Source: a bacterium | GTDB taxonomy: Bacteria; Bacillota; Clostridia; Oscillospirales; Acutalibacteraceae | Assembly: GCA_020626545.1 (NCBI GenBank) | Contig: JAHKZS010000139.1 | Location: 1 to 9,981, forward strand | Reading direction: 5' to 3' | Length of the DNA: 9,981 bases | Part shown: in pieces, positions 1 to 6,604 of the stretch | How the letters are laid out: every line of letters starts with the position of its first letter | Position numbering within the stretch: position 1 is the stretch's first letter | Translations under genes and position numbers: made by a program | Notes under the pieces: model-generated | What the model was told of the DNA's origin: nothing | The model's database searches: none | The model's input: only the letters and a program-made list of their open reading frames with translations

Positions 1-1232
1 AAATGGCGGTTTCCCATGTCCGTTATTCAACAGCAGGCGGCTCTGTGCTTGAAAACGCACAGCCGCTTGTTATGCGTTATATAAAAGGTACTTTGGCTAT
101 TGCGCACAACGGCAATCTTACTAATGCTGTTGAAATTCGAAAAGAATTGGAAAAACGCGGAGCTATCTTCCAGACAACTATCGACTCCGAGGTTATATGT
201 TATGTAATCGCTCGTGAGCGAATTAACGCCGGATCGGCTGAAAAAGCAGTAATAGAAGCTGTTAAAAAGCTGGAAGGCGCCTATTCGCTTCTAGTTATGA
301 GCCCTACTAAGCTTATTGCCGCGAGAGATCCTCATGGTTTCAGGCCTCTTTGTATAGGCAGGTATAATAACTCAGTTGTTTTCGCCAGTGAATCGGCGGC
401 GCTTGACGCGTGCGGAGCTGAATATGTTAGAGATGTCGAGCCTGGGGAAATTGTTGTAGTTGATAAGCGCGGAATAAGAAGTATTAAACCTGAGAAGAAA
501 TGTAACAAAAGCATTTGTGTTTTTGAATACATTTACTTTGCCCGTACGGACAGCTATATTGACGGTATAAGTGTTTACGAAGCTCGTAAACAGGCGGGCC
601 GAATCCTCGCCAGAGAAAGTCCCGTTGACGCCGATTTAGTTATCGGAGTTCCCGAGTCGGGTATAGACGCCGCGATAGGATATTCCGAAGAATCGGGAAT
701 CCCTTACGAAAAGGGAATCGTTAAAAACGGCTATATCGGAAGAACATTTATTAAACCTTCCCAAAGCGAGCGAATGAAATCGGTTAGAATTAAACTTAAT
801 CCGATTGAAGATATAATAAAAGGCAAAAGAGTTGTTGTAATAGACGATAGTATTGTCAGAGGTACTACTGTCGATCGTATTACAAATATGCTTAAAGCCG
901 CGGGCGCTAAAGAAGTTCATATGCGAATCAGTTCGCCGCCGTTTATGTGGCCGTGCTACTACGGAACCGACATACCGTCTAGGGGTGAATTAATCGCTGT
1001 TAATCATTCGATTGACGAAATCTGTAAACTAAGTAAAGCTGATTCACTCGCTTATCTACCCGCGGATTCTTTAGAGGAAATGCTCGGATATAAATGTAAC
1101 GGTCAGTTCTGTGACGCGTGCTTTAGCGGTAAATATCCCGCGCCTATTACCAAACAAACTCTTAAAGGTAAAGAACGCGGCGGTATGAATTTTGAAAATA
1201 AAGATAATTGTGCCTCAAAGGAGGAAGAATAA
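1..1232 (+). CDS. purF: Amidophosphoribosyltransferase (glutamine PRPP amidotransferase), 5'-truncated by window edge
   Basis: PurF makes 5-phosphoribosylamine from PRPP and glutamine, the committed cytosolic step of de novo purine synthesis. The reading frame enters the window already open. The first visible ATG (base 3) is internal, because the following residues match the HVRYSTAG segment that lies about 70-80 residues into the family. The propeptide and catalytic N-terminal Cys are therefore outside the window. Numbering from that ATG, HNGNLTN of the Ntn glutaminase domain is at 35-41 and the PRPP-binding loop VVVIDDSIVRGTTV at 277-290. Four cysteines (C172 in ICVFEYIYFAR, C318 in WPCYYG, C370 and C373 in FCDAC) correspond to the 4Fe-4S ligands of the Bacillus-type enzyme, so this should be the oxygen-sensitive iron-sulfur form. 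The stop codon overlaps the purB start by one base (TAATG), implying translational coupling. Identity is near certain. Confidence 0.97.
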   Translation, partial: MAVSHVRYSTAGGSVLENAQPLVMRYIKGTLAIAHNGNLTNAVEIRKELEKRGAIFQTTIDSEVICYVIARERINAGSAEKAVIEAVKKLEGAYSLLVMSPTKLIAARDPHGFRPLCIGRYNNSVVFASESAALDACGAEYVRDVEPGEIVVVDKRGIRSIKPEKKCNKSICVFEYIYFARTDSYIDGISVYEARKQAGRILARESPVDADLVIGVPESGIDAAIGYSEESGIPYEKGIVKNGYIGRTFIKPSQSERMKSVRIKLNPIEDIIKGKRVVVIDDSIVRGTTVDRITNMLKAAGAKEVHMRISSPPFMWPCYYGTDIPSRGELIAVNHSIDEICKLSKADSLAYLPADSLEEMLGYKCNGQFCDACFSGKYPAPITKQTLKGKERGGMNFENKDNCASKEEE

Positions 1233-2668
1233 TGAGCAAAAATGTATATGAAAGTCCGTTATCGTCAAGATATTCGGGAAAAGAAATGAAGTATATTTTC
1301 TCGCCTGATATGAAATTCAGAACTTGGAGAAAATTATGGATAGCTTTAGCTGAAGCTGAGATGGAACTCGGCTTACCTGTAACTCAGGCTCAGATTGACG
1401 AGCTTAAAGAGCATCAGGAAGACATTAATTACGATGTCGCTGTTGAGCGCGAGAAGCTTGTACGTCACGACGTAATGAGCCACGTTTACGCGTACGGTCA
1501 GCAGTGCCCTAACGCAAAAGGTATTATCCACCTCGGCGCGACTTCCTGTTATGTCGGCGATAATACAGATATTATCATAATGACCGAGGCATTAAAGGTT
1601 GTAAGAAATAAGCTTATTACCGTTATCAGAAACCTGTCTAAATTCGCTGACGAGTATAAATCGCTTCCGACTTTAGGTTTTACTCATTTCCAGCCCGCTC
1701 AGCCGACTACCGTCGGTAAAAGAGCTACTCTTTGGATTCAGGATTTACTTCTTGATTTAGAAGATGTAGAGTATCAGCTTTCCAAGGCTAAGCTTTTAGG
1801 CTCTAAGGGTACTACCGGTACTCAGGCGAGCTTCTTAGAGCTTTTTGAGGGCGACCATGAAAAGTGTAAGGCTTTAGATAAGAAGATTGCTGAGAAAATG
1901 GGATATAAAGGATGTTTCGCTGTATCGGGACAGACTTACTCAAGAAAAGTTGACTCCCAGTTTTTAAACGTTCTCGCGGGAATCGCTCAGTCGGCTTCTA
2001 AATTCTCTAACGATATAAGACTTCTCCAGCATCTCAAAGAGGTTGAGGAACCGTTCGAGAAAAATCAGATTGGTTCTTCCGCTATGGCTTATAAGCGTAA
2101 CCCGATGAGAAGTGAAAGAATCGGCTCGCTCTCGCGTTATGTTATGGTAGACGTGCTGAACGGATACTTTACTTCCGCTACACAGTGGTTTGAGCGTACT
2201 CTTGACGACAGCGCTAATAAGCGTTTAAGCGTTCCCGAGGCGTTCCTCGCGATAGACGGTATTTTAAATCTTTACGCCAACGTAGCCGACGGACTTGTGG
2301 TTTATCCTAAGGTTATCGAAAGCCGTCTGAGAAAAGAGCTTCCGTTTATGGCTACCGAAAATATTATGATGGACGCTGTTAAATACAGAGGCGCCGACCG
2401 CCAGGTTCTTCACGAGAAAATTCGCCAGCATTCTATGGCGGCATCAAAGGTGATTAAAGAAGAAGGCGGAGAAAATGACCTCTTAGAGCGTATCGCCGCA
2501 GACGAAGCGTTCGGAGTAACTTTAGAAGATTTAGAAAAAATCCTCCAGCCTGAAAAATACACAGGCAGAGCCAAGGAGCAGACCGAAGATTTCTTAAAGG
2601 AAGAAGTCGCTCCCGTACTCGAAAGGTATGCGGCTATAGAGGATGAAAAGCCTGAAATTAACGTATAA
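1232..2668 (+). CDS. purB: Adenylosuccinate lyase
   Basis: PurB releases fumarate from SAICAR (IMP pathway) and from adenylosuccinate (AMP pathway). The start is ATG 1232, preceded by AGGAGG at 1219-1224 with 7-base spacing. An in-frame ATG at 1208 is rejected because it has no ribosome-binding site and lies inside purF. The product is 478 aa, a normal length for the family. Fumarase/aspartase superfamily blocks appear in order: HDVMSHVYAYG (79-89), HLGATS (100-105), GFTHFQPAQPTT (149-160, with the conserved His152), TTGTQASF (194-201) and the flexible catalytic loop GSSAMAYKRNPMRSERI (281-297), which carries the serine pair expected to include the catalytic base. It lies between purF and purA in one operon; the gap to purA is 14 bases. 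No damage is seen. Confidence 0.97.
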   Translation: MSKNVYESPLSSRYSGKEMKYIFSPDMKFRTWRKLWIALAEAEMELGLPVTQAQIDELKEHQEDINYDVAVEREKLVRHDVMSHVYAYGQQCPNAKGIIHLGATSCYVGDNTDIIIMTEALKVVRNKLITVIRNLSKFADEYKSLPTLGFTHFQPAQPTTVGKRATLWIQDLLLDLEDVEYQLSKAKLLGSKGTTGTQASFLELFEGDHEKCKALDKKIAEKMGYKGCFAVSGQTYSRKVDSQFLNVLAGIAQSASKFSNDIRLLQHLKEVEEPFEKNQIGSSAMAYKRNPMRSERIGSLSRYVMVDVLNGYFTSATQWFERTLDDSANKRLSVPEAFLAIDGILNLYANVADGLVVYPKVIESRLRKELPFMATENIMMDAVKYRGADRQVLHEKIRQHSMAASKVIKEEGGENDLLERIAADEAFGVTLEDLEKILQPEKYTGRAKEQTEDFLKEEVAPVLERYAAIEDEKPEINV

Positions 2669-2682
2669 TAAGGAGAAACAAA

Positions 2683-3960
2683 ATGGTTAAAGCAATTGTC
2701 GGCGCCAACTGGGGCGACGAAGGTAAAGGAAAAATTACTGATGTTCTAGCGAACGACAGCGATGTTGTAATCCGTTTCCAAGGCGGAGCTAACGCGGGAC
2801 ATACTATCATAAATAACTACGGAAAATTCGCGCTTCACCAGCTTCCCTCAGGTGTATTCCATCAGAATATTACCAACGTTATCGGAAACGGCGTAGCTTT
2901 CAGCGTAGAAAACTTCATTAAGGAAATGAAAGAACTTGAGGATAGGGGAGTTCCTAAGCCTAACGTTCTTATTTCCGACAGAGCACAGATTGTAATGCCT
3001 TATCATATCGCTTTTGACTGCTATGAGGAGGAGCGTTTAGGTAAAAACTCCTTCGGCTCTACTAAAAGCGGTATCGCTCCGTTTTATTCTGATAAATACA
3101 GCAAAATCGGATTCCAGATTAACGAGCTTTACGACGATGTAGACAGCCTAAAGGAGAAAATCGCTCACGCTGTTGAGATTAAAAACGCTACTCTTAAAAA
3201 TCTTTATAATAAAGAAGAAATTACTATCGAAGAAGTTTTCGATAAACTTATGGAGTATAAAGAGCTTTTAGCCGAGTATGTAGGCGATTCTTTCCAGTTT
3301 GTAAGAAAAGCGCTCGCCGACGGTAAAAATATCCTCTTAGAAGGACAGCTCGGCTCTCTTAAAGACACCGACTTCGGTATCTATCCGATGGTAACTTCTT
3401 CTAATACTATCGCGGGTTACGGCGCGGTGGGCGCGGGAATACCTCCTTATGAGATTAAAGAGGTTATCACCGTTGTAAAGGCTTACTCAAGCGCTGTAGG
3501 CGCGGGTGAGTTTGTATCCGAGATTTTCGGCGAGGAAGCCGATAAGCTCCGTAACTTCGGCGGTGACGGCGGAGAGTTCGGCGCGACTACAGGCCGTCCG
3601 AGAAGAATGGGCTGGCTCGATTTAGTAGCGAGCCGTTACGGCTGTCAGGTTCAGGGCGCGACAACTGTAGCCTTTACCGTAATCGACGCGCTCGGTTACT
3701 TAGACGAGATTCCTGTATGCGTAGGCTACGAGCTTGACGGTGAGGTTATCGACTATTTCCCGAGCACAACTAAGCTTAAAAGATGTAAGCCTGTTTTAAA
3801 GACCTTAAAGGGTTGGAAATGTGACGTTTCAGGTATAAAAAAATATGAGGATTTACCGAAAGAATGCCGCGACTATATTGAGTTTGCAGAAAAAGAAATC
3901 GGCGTACATATCGGTATTGTTTCAAACGGCCCCTCGAGAGACGATATAATGTACAGATAA
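2683..3960 (+). CDS. purA: Adenylosuccinate synthetase
   Basis: PurA condenses IMP and aspartate using GTP to give adenylosuccinate, which PurB converts to AMP. AGGAG at 2671-2675 precedes the ATG with 7-base spacing. The 425-residue length is typical. The GTP-binding loop NWGDEGKGK (9-17) includes catalytic Asp12, QGGANAGHT (33-41) includes the expected catalytic His40, and EFGATTGRPRRMGWLD (298-313) contains the conserved GRPRR arginines. One block departs from the E. coli pattern: where GAQG normally sits, this protein reads EGQLGSLKD (220-228), so the IMP-contacting glutamine is displaced by one position and replaced by Leu223. The flanking DFGIYPMVTSSNT is normal, so the gene is probably a functional sequence variant. 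It is the last gene of the operon and a hairpin terminator follows at once. Confidence 0.96.
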   Translation: MVKAIVGANWGDEGKGKITDVLANDSDVVIRFQGGANAGHTIINNYGKFALHQLPSGVFHQNITNVIGNGVAFSVENFIKEMKELEDRGVPKPNVLISDRAQIVMPYHIAFDCYEEERLGKNSFGSTKSGIAPFYSDKYSKIGFQINELYDDVDSLKEKIAHAVEIKNATLKNLYNKEEITIEEVFDKLMEYKELLAEYVGDSFQFVRKALADGKNILLEGQLGSLKDTDFGIYPMVTSSNTIAGYGAVGAGIPPYEIKEVITVVKAYSSAVGAGEFVSEIFGEEADKLRNFGGDGGEFGATTGRPRRMGWLDLVASRYGCQVQGATTVAFTVIDALGYLDEIPVCVGYELDGEVIDYFPSTTKLKRCKPVLKTLKGWKCDVSGIKKYEDLPKECRDYIEFAEKEIGVHIGIVSNGPSRDDIMYR

Positions 3961-3961
3961 T

Positions 3962-4004
3962 TAGTGATAAGTGGTAAGCTCTCCGCTTATCACTATCCGT
4001 TTTT
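3962..4004 (+). terminator. Intrinsic terminator after purA
   Basis: The arms at 3962-3974 and 3983-3995 pair over 13 positions with one G-U wobble (TAGTGATAAG against CTTATCACTA, then T-G, G-C, G-C). The 8-base loop is 3975-3982. A TTTTT run follows at 4000-4004 after a four-base offset. It starts two bases after the purA stop and marks the end of the purF-purB-purA unit. The short, offset T run suggests partial read-through is possible. Confidence 0.75.
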
Positions 4005-4021
4005 ATTCGATAGAAAGTATA

Positions 4022-4027
4022 TATAAT
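4022..4027 (+). promoter_or_regulatory. Candidate -10 box upstream of guaA
   Basis: A perfect TATAAT lies 28 bases before the guaA ATG, in the short gap after the purA terminator. No good -35 hexamer is visible 16-18 bases upstream, where the terminator T run sits, and there is no extended TG motif. It may be a weak or activator-dependent start, or chance in AT-rich DNA. Confidence 0.35.
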
Positions 4028-4054
4028 CAGCTTTATAACTGAAAGGATGATTAA

Positions 4055-5596
4055 ATGGACGCGGTAAATGAGAAAATACTTGTGCTTGACTTCGGCGGTC
4101 AGTATAACCAGCTAATCGCCCGCAGAGTTCGCGACAATAACGTTTACGCTGAGATTAAGCCCTATACCGTAAGCCTTGATGAGATTAAATCCGAGAATTA
4201 TAAGGGTATTATTTTTACAGGCGGGCCGAATTCGGTATATGATATGAGCTCGCCTCATTATGATAAAGAAATTCTTAATCTCGGTATTCCTGTACTCGGT
4301 ATCTGCTACGGATGTCAGCTAATATGCTGGATGCGTGACGGCAAGGTTGAAACCTCCGATACCCGAGAGTACGGCAAAATTGATATGACTGTCGATAAAA
4401 AAGACAGCGTTCTTTTTAAGAATGTACCTGACAGCATAGTATGGATGAGCCATACCGATAAAATCGTCGAAGTGCCCGAGGGCTTCGAAGTAACCGCTCA
4501 CAGCGAACATTGTCCTGTAGCGGCTATGGAAAATGTAAAAGAAAACATTTACGCCGTACAGTTTCACCCCGAGGTAACTCACTGCGAATACGGCGATAAG
4601 ATACTTTATAACTTTATCTTCAATATCTGTAAATGTTCAGGTAATTGGAAAATGGAAGGATTTATCGAGAATACTGTTAAGGCCTTAAGAGATAAAATCG
4701 GCGGCAAAAAGGTTGTGCTCGGTTTATCGGGAGGAGTAGATTCGTCTGTAGCGGCGGCGCTTTTGAGTAAAGCTGTAGGCAATCAGCTCACCTGCGTTTT
4801 TGTCGATCAGGGACTTATGCGTAAGGACGAGGGGGATTTCGTCGAGGAAACTTTCACCAAGCTTTTCGATATGAATTTTGTGCGTGTTAATTGCGCCGAC
4901 GAGTTTATATCCAAGCTGAAAGGCGTTATTGATCCCGAGGATAAACGTAAAATTATAGGAACAGAGTTTTATAATGTATTTTGGAATAAAATCCGAGAGG
5001 AAGCCGACGGAGGATTCTTCGCTCAGGGAACTATTTATCCCGACTGTATCGAGAGCGGAAAAGGCGACGCCGATAAGATTAAAACTCATCACAACAAGGT
5101 TAAAATGCCTGACGATATTAAGTTTGACGATGTTATCGAACCGCTCGCCGACTTGTTTAAGGATGAAGTCCGTAAGGTAGGCGAGTTACTCGGAATTCCT
5201 AAAGAACTAGTATGGCGCCAGCCGTTCCCGGGTCCCGGTCTTGGTGTTCGTATTATCGGCGAGATTACTCCCGAAAAGATTAGAATTTTACAGGAGGCCG
5301 ACGCTGTATTCCGTGATGAAATTAAAAAGAGCGGTATCGAAAATGAATTAAGCCAGTTTTTCGCGGTACTTACTGATGTTAAAACCGTAGGTGTTATGGG
5401 TGACCATAGAACTTATGATAACCTTATCGCTATTCGCGCGGTAACTACCGACGACTTTATGACGGCTGACTTTGCGAGAATTCCTTACGATATACTCGCG
5501 AGAGTTTCGAATCGTATTATTAACGAGTGCGACGGAGTAAACAGGGTAGTTTACGACATTACATCCAAGCCTCCGGGCACGGTTGAATGGGCTTAG
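4055..5596 (+). CDS. guaA: GMP synthase (glutamine-hydrolysing), full-length two-domain form
   Basis: GuaA aminates XMP to GMP using ATP and glutamine-derived ammonia. The ribosome-binding site is AAAGGA at 4042-4047. The 513-residue product has a class I glutamine amidotransferase domain (about 1-190) with the triad Cys84 (GICYGCQ), His171 and Glu173 (FHPEV). An ATP-pyrophosphatase domain follows with P-loop [10 protein letters not shown] (222-231), and then a dimerisation region with [12 protein letters not shown] (388-399) and the C-terminal SKPPGTVEWA. Two deviations stand out. The usual HHNVGGLP reads HHNKVKMP (345-352) after a GKGDADKIK stretch, and the protein ends in Ala where the family normally ends in an acidic residue (E). 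The glutaminase triad is intact, so it should be self-sufficient for ammonia, unlike the second GMP synthase at 8438. It is bounded by terminators on both sides. Confidence 0.96.
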   Translation: MDAVNEKILVLDFGGQYNQLIARRVRDNNVYAEIKPYTVSLDEIKSENYKGIIFTGGPNSVYDMSSPHYDKEILNLGIPVLGICYGCQLICWMRDGKVETSDTREYGKIDMTVDKKDSVLFKNVPDSIVWMSHTDKIVEVPEGFEVTAHSEHCPVAAMENVKENIYAVQFHPEVTHCEYGDKILYNFIFNICKCSGNWKMEGFIENTVKALRDKIGGKKVVLGLSGGVDSSVAAALLSKAVGNQLTCVFVDQGLMRKDEGDFVEETFTKLFDMNFVRVNCADEFISKLKGVIDPEDKRKIIGTEFYNVFWNKIREEADGGFFAQGTIYPDCIESGKGDADKIKTHHNKVKMPDDIKFDDVIEPLADLFKDEVRKVGELLGIPKELVWRQPFPGPGLGVRIIGEITPEKIRILQEADAVFRDEIKKSGIENELSQFFAVLTDVKTVGVMGDHRTYDNLIAIRAVTTDDFMTADFARIPYDILARVSNRIINECDGVNRVVYDITSKPPGTVEWA

Positions 5597-5602
5597 AAAA
5601 AT

Positions 5603-5641
5603 ATCCCGAAATCCGTTAATACGGGTTTTGGGATTTGTTTT
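5603..5641 (+). terminator. Intrinsic terminator after guaA
   Basis: The arms at 5603-5616 and 5621-5634 form a 14-bp stem with two G-U wobbles and a TAAT loop. The tail is T-rich (TTTGTTTT, ending at 5641). It begins six bases after the guaA stop. The next gene starts only 15 bases downstream with no promoter in between, so this may be a leaky terminator or attenuator rather than a hard stop. Confidence 0.75.
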
Positions 5642-5655
5642 AATATAGGTGTTTT

Positions 5656-5964
5656 ATGAAAAATTCTTATGAATTAATCTATGACGTTGTAAAACAGATT
5701 CCTTACGGAAAGGTCGCTACATATGGTATGGTAGCTGAGCTTGCGGGCAACCGTCACTGGAGCCGTGTAGTAGGTTACGCTTTGCACGTAAATCCCGATC
5801 CCGACAATATACCTTGCTACCGTGTAGTAAATCGTTTCGGCGAGCCGTCCAAAGCATTTGCTTTCGGCGGAGTAAATAAACAAATTGAGCTTTTGGAAAA
5901 CGAAGGAGTAAAGTTTATCGACGGCAAAGTTGATATGGAAAAATACATCTGGATAGGGGAGTAA
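5656..5964 (+). CDS. MGMT-family protein (O6-alkylguanine DNA alkyltransferase-like)
   Basis: This is a 102-residue stand-alone version of the DNA-binding, active-site domain of O6-alkylguanine-DNA alkyltransferases, which remove alkyl groups from guanine onto a cysteine. IPYGKVATYG (15-24) is the classical opening motif. WSRVVGYALHVNP (35-47) holds the position of the arginine finger (Arg37) and the Asn-Pro turn. The active-site block reads IPCYRVV (52-58) instead of PCHRV, so the acceptor cysteine (Cys54) is kept but the activating histidine is Tyr. FAFGGVNKQIELLENEGV matches the family's end. It lacks the N-terminal domain of Ada/Ogt. It may be a weak transferase or an alkyltransferase-like damage-binding protein; the kept cysteine separates it from the Trp-type ATL proteins. 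Only a poor ribosome-binding site (AGGTG, 5647-5651) is seen, and no promoter. The next gene starts two bases after its stop. Confidence 0.88.
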   Translation: MKNSYELIYDVVKQIPYGKVATYGMVAELAGNRHWSRVVGYALHVNPDPDNIPCYRVVNRFGEPSKAFAFGGVNKQIELLENEGVKFIDGKVDMEKYIWIGE

Positions 5965-5966
5965 AT

Positions 5967-6413
5967 ATGTCAGTATACGGAGATAAAGCGGAAAAGCTGT
6001 TCAGGGAGGGCTATAACTGCGCTCAGGCTGTACTAATCGCTTTTGAGGATATTACTAAGCTGGACAGAACTACCGCGGCGGCTATATCATCGTCATTCGG
6101 CGGAGGACTCGGCAGAATGAGGGAAGTTTGCGGCGCGGTCAGCGGTTCGGCGATGGTACTCGGTATAGTAAAAGGAAATTACAATCCCGATGATAACATA
6201 GCTAAAACAGAGCATTATCACTTAGTTCAAGAGTTCGCGAAAAGATTTAAAGAAAAGTACGGCTCAATTATATGCCGTGAATTACTAAAAGGCGTTGATA
6301 CTGTAGATGGAAATGCTCCCGAAAAACGCTCAAAAACATATTATAAAAAACGCCCTTGTCCTATAATAGTGAGGGATTCGGCTGATATTTTAGCCGATAT
6401 GTTAAATCTATAA
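5967..6413 (+). CDS. C_GCAxxG_C_C family redox-type protein
   Basis: This 148-residue protein belongs to the C_GCAxxG_C_C family, small proteins thought to be redox-active or metal-binding through conserved cysteines; no reaction is established. Cysteines stand at the family positions: Cys18 (YNCAQAV), Cys55 (MREVCGAVSG, the central motif after the glycine-rich SSFGGGLGR), Cys103 (IICRELLKG) and Cys131 (KRPCPIIVRDSADIL). No signal peptide or membrane segment is seen, so it is probably cytosolic. AGGGGAG at 5955-5961 lies just before the ATG, within the end of the MGMT-like gene, and the gap between the two genes is two bases, so they are almost certainly co-transcribed. No strong hairpin terminator follows, only an AT-rich inverted repeat. 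Confidence 0.9.
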   Translation: MSVYGDKAEKLFREGYNCAQAVLIAFEDITKLDRTTAAAISSSFGGGLGRMREVCGAVSGSAMVLGIVKGNYNPDDNIAKTEHYHLVQEFAKRFKEKYGSIICRELLKGVDTVDGNAPEKRSKTYYKKRPCPIIVRDSADILADMLNL

Positions 6414-6414
6414 C

Positions 6415-6472
6415 GATAAAAATGAAATAACATTGATAATTGTGCAATATACACTGAAATTTTATTTTTATC
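6415..6472 (+). repeat. AT-rich inverted repeat after the C_GCAxxG_C_C gene
   Basis: The arms at 6415-6428 and 6459-6472 are complementary over 14 positions with one G-U wobble (GATAAAAATGAAAT against ATTTTATTTTTATC), separated by 30 bases. The stem is almost wholly A-T and has no clean T tract of its own, so it is at best a weak terminator. The right arm ends two bases before the -35 box of the next unit, so it could also affect that promoter. Confidence 0.4.
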
Positions 6473-6474
6473 TA

Positions 6475-6503
6475 TTGACCTTTTGGCTTGTTTAGTCTAT
6501 AAT
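6475..6503 (+). promoter_or_regulatory. Sigma-A promoter of the NifU-like/GGGtGRT operon
   Basis: TTGACC (6475-6480) and TATAAT (6498-6503) are separated by exactly 17 bases, a near-consensus vegetative promoter. Transcription would start near 6510, leaving a leader of about 95 bases before the first gene. It lies in the largest intergenic space of the window. Confidence 0.85.
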
Positions 6504-6527
6504 TGTATACAGGAAGTTGCAGTTTTT

Positions 6528-6575
6528 AACGGTCGTTCAGCTGATTAAATCTTATCATACGACGGTTTGTCAGCT
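6528..6575 (+). promoter_or_regulatory. Structured 5' leader of the NifU-like/GGGtGRT operon
   Basis: Two inverted repeats interlock in the leader. AACGGTCGT (6528-6536) pairs with ACGACGGTT (6559-6567), nine positions with one mismatch. AGCTGA (6539-6544), inside the first loop, pairs with TCAGCT (6570-6575) outside it. They could be alternative hairpins or a pseudoknot-like fold. No known riboswitch class was recognised, and the stems may be chance. Confidence 0.3.
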
Positions 6576-6604
6576 TCAAATATTATATAAGGAGAAGATG
6601 GCTT

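Noticed and set aside
1208..1231. In-frame upstream ATG that would lengthen PurB by eight residues
   Set aside because: It lacks a ribosome-binding site and lies in purF coding sequence, while ATG 1232 has AGGAGG at ideal spacing and the product begins like other PurB proteins.
3961..4054. Purine or other riboswitch ahead of guaA
   Set aside because: Most of the 94-base gap is taken by the purA terminator. The remainder is too short for a known purine aptamer and no conserved core is seen.
4724..5092. Antisense open frame of about 120 codons within guaA
   Set aside because: It mirrors the conserved ATP-pyrophosphatase coding region, has no recognisable motif and no promoter context.
5217..5240. 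DNA identity between the two GMP synthase genes around CCCGGGTCCCGG (also at 9048-9060)
   Set aside because: The shared bases encode the invariant PFPGPG motif. Flanking DNA differs, so this is protein constraint and not a mobile or recombination repeat.
6598..6600. ATG close to the AAGGAG before the NifU-like gene
   Set aside because: It is in a different frame from the conserved protein and does not open a long frame. ATG 6605 is in frame, with acceptable spacing.
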